A stretch of 7,855 bases of DNA from JAXFQS01 sp034178815 (lineage in GTDB: Bacteria; Verrucomicrobiota; Kiritimatiellia; RFP12; DVOR01): assembly GCA_034178815.1 (NCBI GenBank), contig JAXFQS010000106.1, positions 1 through 7,855 on the forward strand, written 5' to 3'. Numbering within the stretch: position 1 is the first letter of the stretch; the number at the start of each line of letters is the position of its first letter. Under the pieces are notes generated by a model. That model had not been told where the DNA came from. It saw only the letters and a program-made list of their open reading frames with translations, and did no database searches. A program made the translations under genes and the position numbers. This document shows, piece by piece, positions 6,421-7,855 of the stretch.

Positions 6421-7677
6421 ATGGCCACGAACGACATCAAGACCGCCTACAAAACCATTCTCGACGAGCACTTCGCACCGCGGTTGGAGATTGCCTTCGT
6501 CGACGGCGAGAAGCGCCAGACGCTGCACTACGAGAAGGTTACCTGGGAGATTGACGGGCAGCGCAAAGGGCTTCGCTATGGTGAGAACCCGGGGCAGCAG
6601 GCCGCGCTCTACAAGTTGGTCGCAGGGAATCTTTCTCTGGGCGAGGTCGCTACGATCCAGCCGGGACGGCACTTGGCTTCCGACGCGGAACTGCTTCAGT
6701 CGGGAAAGCATCCGGGGAAGATTAACCTGACGGACGCGGACAACAGTCTGAACATCCTTCGCTATCTGATGGAGACGCCCTGTTGCGTCATCGTCAAGCA
6801 CAACAATCCGTGCGGCGTGGCGAAGGGTCGGACGCTTGCTGAGGCCTACGAGCGAGCAAACCGGGCGGATCGGCTGGCGGCTTTCGGGGGGTGCATCGCC
6901 TTGAACCGTCCGTGCGATCTGGAGACGGCGAAGTTGATCGCGGAGAACTATGTCGAGGTGGTGGTCGCGCCCGAGTTCGAGGATGGGGTGATGGGAATCT
7001 TCGGGGCGAAGAAGAATCTGCGGGTGATGCGCATTGGGAATATAGCGCGGCTGGCGGAGTTTGCCCCGGAGCATTTTGTGGACTTCAAGAGTCTGATTGA
7101 TGGCGGTTTGGTCGCGCAGACTTCGTTCGTGCCAGCGGCGCGAAAGGCTTCGGACTTGCAACTGGCTTCGGCGACGGACAAGGGTGGGGTAGTTCACGCC
7201 ATTCGGACGAAGCCGACAGCGCAGCAGCTTGACGATTTGCTTTTTGGCTGGCTAGTGGAGGCTGGTGTGACTTCAAACTCGGTGCTCTATGTCAAGGATG
7301 GGGCGACGGTGGGCATCGGGACGGGGGAGCAAGACCGCGTTGGCGTGGCGGAGATTGCGCGGGACAAGGCCTACACGAAGTTGGCGGACTGGATTGCGTG
7401 GGAGCGGTTCCACACGCCGTTCAACGAACTTGCGGACGAGACGAAGAAGGGGGAGTGTCTGGAGGAGGCTCGCGCCCGCCGGGGGAATCTGCCGGGATGC
7501 GCAATGGTCTCGGATGCGTTCTTTCCGTTCCGCGACGGGGCGGAAGTGGGCATCCGCGAGGGGATTGCATCGATTGTGCAGCCGGGCGGTGCGATTCGGG
7601 ACTGGGATGTGATTGACTTGTGCAACGAGCACGGGATTCCGATGATGTTCACGGGCCAGCGTTCGTTCAAGCACTAG
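6421..7677 (+). CDS. purH: AICAR transformylase, stand-alone (C-terminal half of PurH)
   Basis: This enzyme catalyses the penultimate step of purine synthesis, transferring a formyl group from 10-formyl-tetrahydrofolate to AICAR to make FAICAR. The 418-residue product has LRYGENPGQ (51-59), the catalytic pair Lys126-His127 in KHNNPCGVA (126-134), FGGCIALNR (155-163), Asn286 in TSNSV followed by VGIGTGEQDR (297-306), SDAFFPFRDG (364-373), QPGGAIRD (387-394) and the terminal TGQRSFKH. The N-terminal IMP cyclohydrolase domain of normal PurH (about 200 residues) is missing; only about 50 residues precede the transformylase core. Relative to E. coli PurH, a Lys just before the SN motif is replaced by Ala281, and about 30 residues are inserted before the SDAFFPF motif, features I associate with stand-alone transformylases. 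The start at 6421 is chosen because the in-frame extension back to 6256 is low-complexity and overlaps the preceding gene. CTC is only 3 of 36 Leu codons, unlike gyrB. Confidence 0.9.
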   Translation: MATNDIKTAYKTILDEHFAPRLEIAFVDGEKRQTLHYEKVTWEIDGQRKGLRYGENPGQQAALYKLVAGNLSLGEVATIQPGRHLASDAELLQSGKHPGKINLTDADNSLNILRYLMETPCCVIVKHNNPCGVAKGRTLAEAYERANRADRLAAFGGCIALNRPCDLETAKLIAENYVEVVVAPEFEDGVMGIFGAKKNLRVMRIGNIARLAEFAPEHFVDFKSLIDGGLVAQTSFVPAARKASDLQLASATDKGGVVHAIRTKPTAQQLDDLLFGWLVEAGVTSNSVLYVKDGATVGIGTGEQDRVGVAEIARDKAYTKLADWIAWERFHTPFNELADETKKGECLEEARARRGNLPGCAMVSDAFFPFRDGAEVGIREGIASIVQPGGAIRDWDVIDLCNEHGIPMMFTGQRSFKH

Positions 7678-7697
7678 GTAGCCGGGAGGCTGCTGCG

Positions 7698-7736
7698 AAG
7701 ACGCCCTGCCGCGGATGCGGCGGGGCGTTTTGTTTT
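7698..7736 (+). terminator. Intrinsic terminator ending the operon
   Basis: ACGCCCTGCCGC (7701-7712) pairs with GCGGCGGGGCGT (7717-7728) around a GGAT loop, with one G-U pair. The stem can extend outward through 7698-7700 and 7729-7731 with A-U and G-U pairs. The run TTTTGTTTT (7728-7736) follows immediately. It lies 20 nt after the last stop codon, as expected for the end of the transcription unit. On the opposite strand the hairpin has no good U-tract, so it probably acts on the + strand only. Confidence 0.88.
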
Positions 7737-7750
7737 GAGGCGGGCGGTGT

Positions 7751-7855
7751 CTAGGCGCGGGGGGATTCGGTGGCGAGGTCGTGGGCGAGGAGGTGAACGA
7801 GTTGGGTGGAGGTGATGGGGGGTTTCGAGGGTGTGGGGGGGCTTGTCGCGAGGGG
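7751..7855 (-). CDS. C-terminal end of an unidentified convergent gene (partial)
   Basis: Reading leftwards from the window edge, a minus-strand frame stays open for 34 codons to a TAG at 7751-7753. Third codon positions are C in 26 of 34 codons and all five Leu codons are CTC, which matches the C-rich codon style of gyrB and the exporter and argues for real coding. The visible C-terminus is Pro/Ser/Thr-rich, then reads TSTQLVHLLAHDLATESPRA. I do not recognise a family. The gene would be convergent with the operon and end about 15 nt beyond the terminator. The stretch is short, so chance remains possible. Confidence 0.45.
   Translation of the reverse strand, partial: PLATSPPTPSKPPITSTQLVHLLAHDLATESPRA

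Noticed and set aside
6241..7197. 318-codon minus-strand open frame
   Set aside because: It is antisense to the AICAR transformylase, including its catalytic KHNNPCGVA motif, and has no domain of its own.
7817..7841. G-quadruplex-like runs of G
   Set aside because: Best explained as Pro codons (CCC) of the partial minus-strand gene; no regulatory context.

Overview
The window reads as one compact, co-directional (+ strand) housekeeping operon from a GC-rich bacterium. The GyrB sequence and gene style suggest a member of the PVC group (Verrucomicrobiota, Lentisphaerota, Kiritimatiellota or relatives). That placement is recalled from family resemblance, not computed, and should be held loosely.

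Layout. Positions 1-375 hold no convincing gene. They are strongly G-rich on the + strand and end in a good sigma70-type promoter (TTGCAA, 17-nt spacer, TAAAAT at 314-342). Six genes follow with gaps of 4, -4, 18, 2 and 28 nt: an MsbA-type ABC exporter (376-2328); a stand-alone phosphopantothenoylcysteine decarboxylase, CoaC only (2333-2854); a membrane-anchored protein with a GspG-type pseudopilin domain but no prepilin signal (2851-3441); DNA gyrase subunit B (3460-5931); a small four-helix-bundle protein resembling the Avd / 23S-rRNA-IVS protein family (5934-6392); and a stand-alone AICAR transformylase, the C-terminal half of PurH (6421-7677). A strong intrinsic terminator lies at 7698-7736. 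Beyond it the C-terminal end of a convergent minus-strand gene probably begins (7751-7855, off the right edge).

How the genes fit. The operon mixes envelope lipid export, coenzyme A synthesis, DNA topology and purine synthesis, so it looks like a growth-linked housekeeping unit and not a dedicated pathway. Two enzymes that are usually bifunctional fusions (CoaBC and PurH) each appear here as one catalytic half, with the other half absent from the window.

Points most worth a second look: the solitary Avd-like protein between gyrB and the purine gene, with no reverse transcriptase or template repeat in view; the GspG-like protein that cannot be processed as a normal pseudopilin; sharp switches in codon choice and G/C strand bias inside genes; and an 11-bp perfect inverted repeat placed symmetrically around the operon promoter. 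No mobile element, CRISPR array, tRNA or rRNA was seen.
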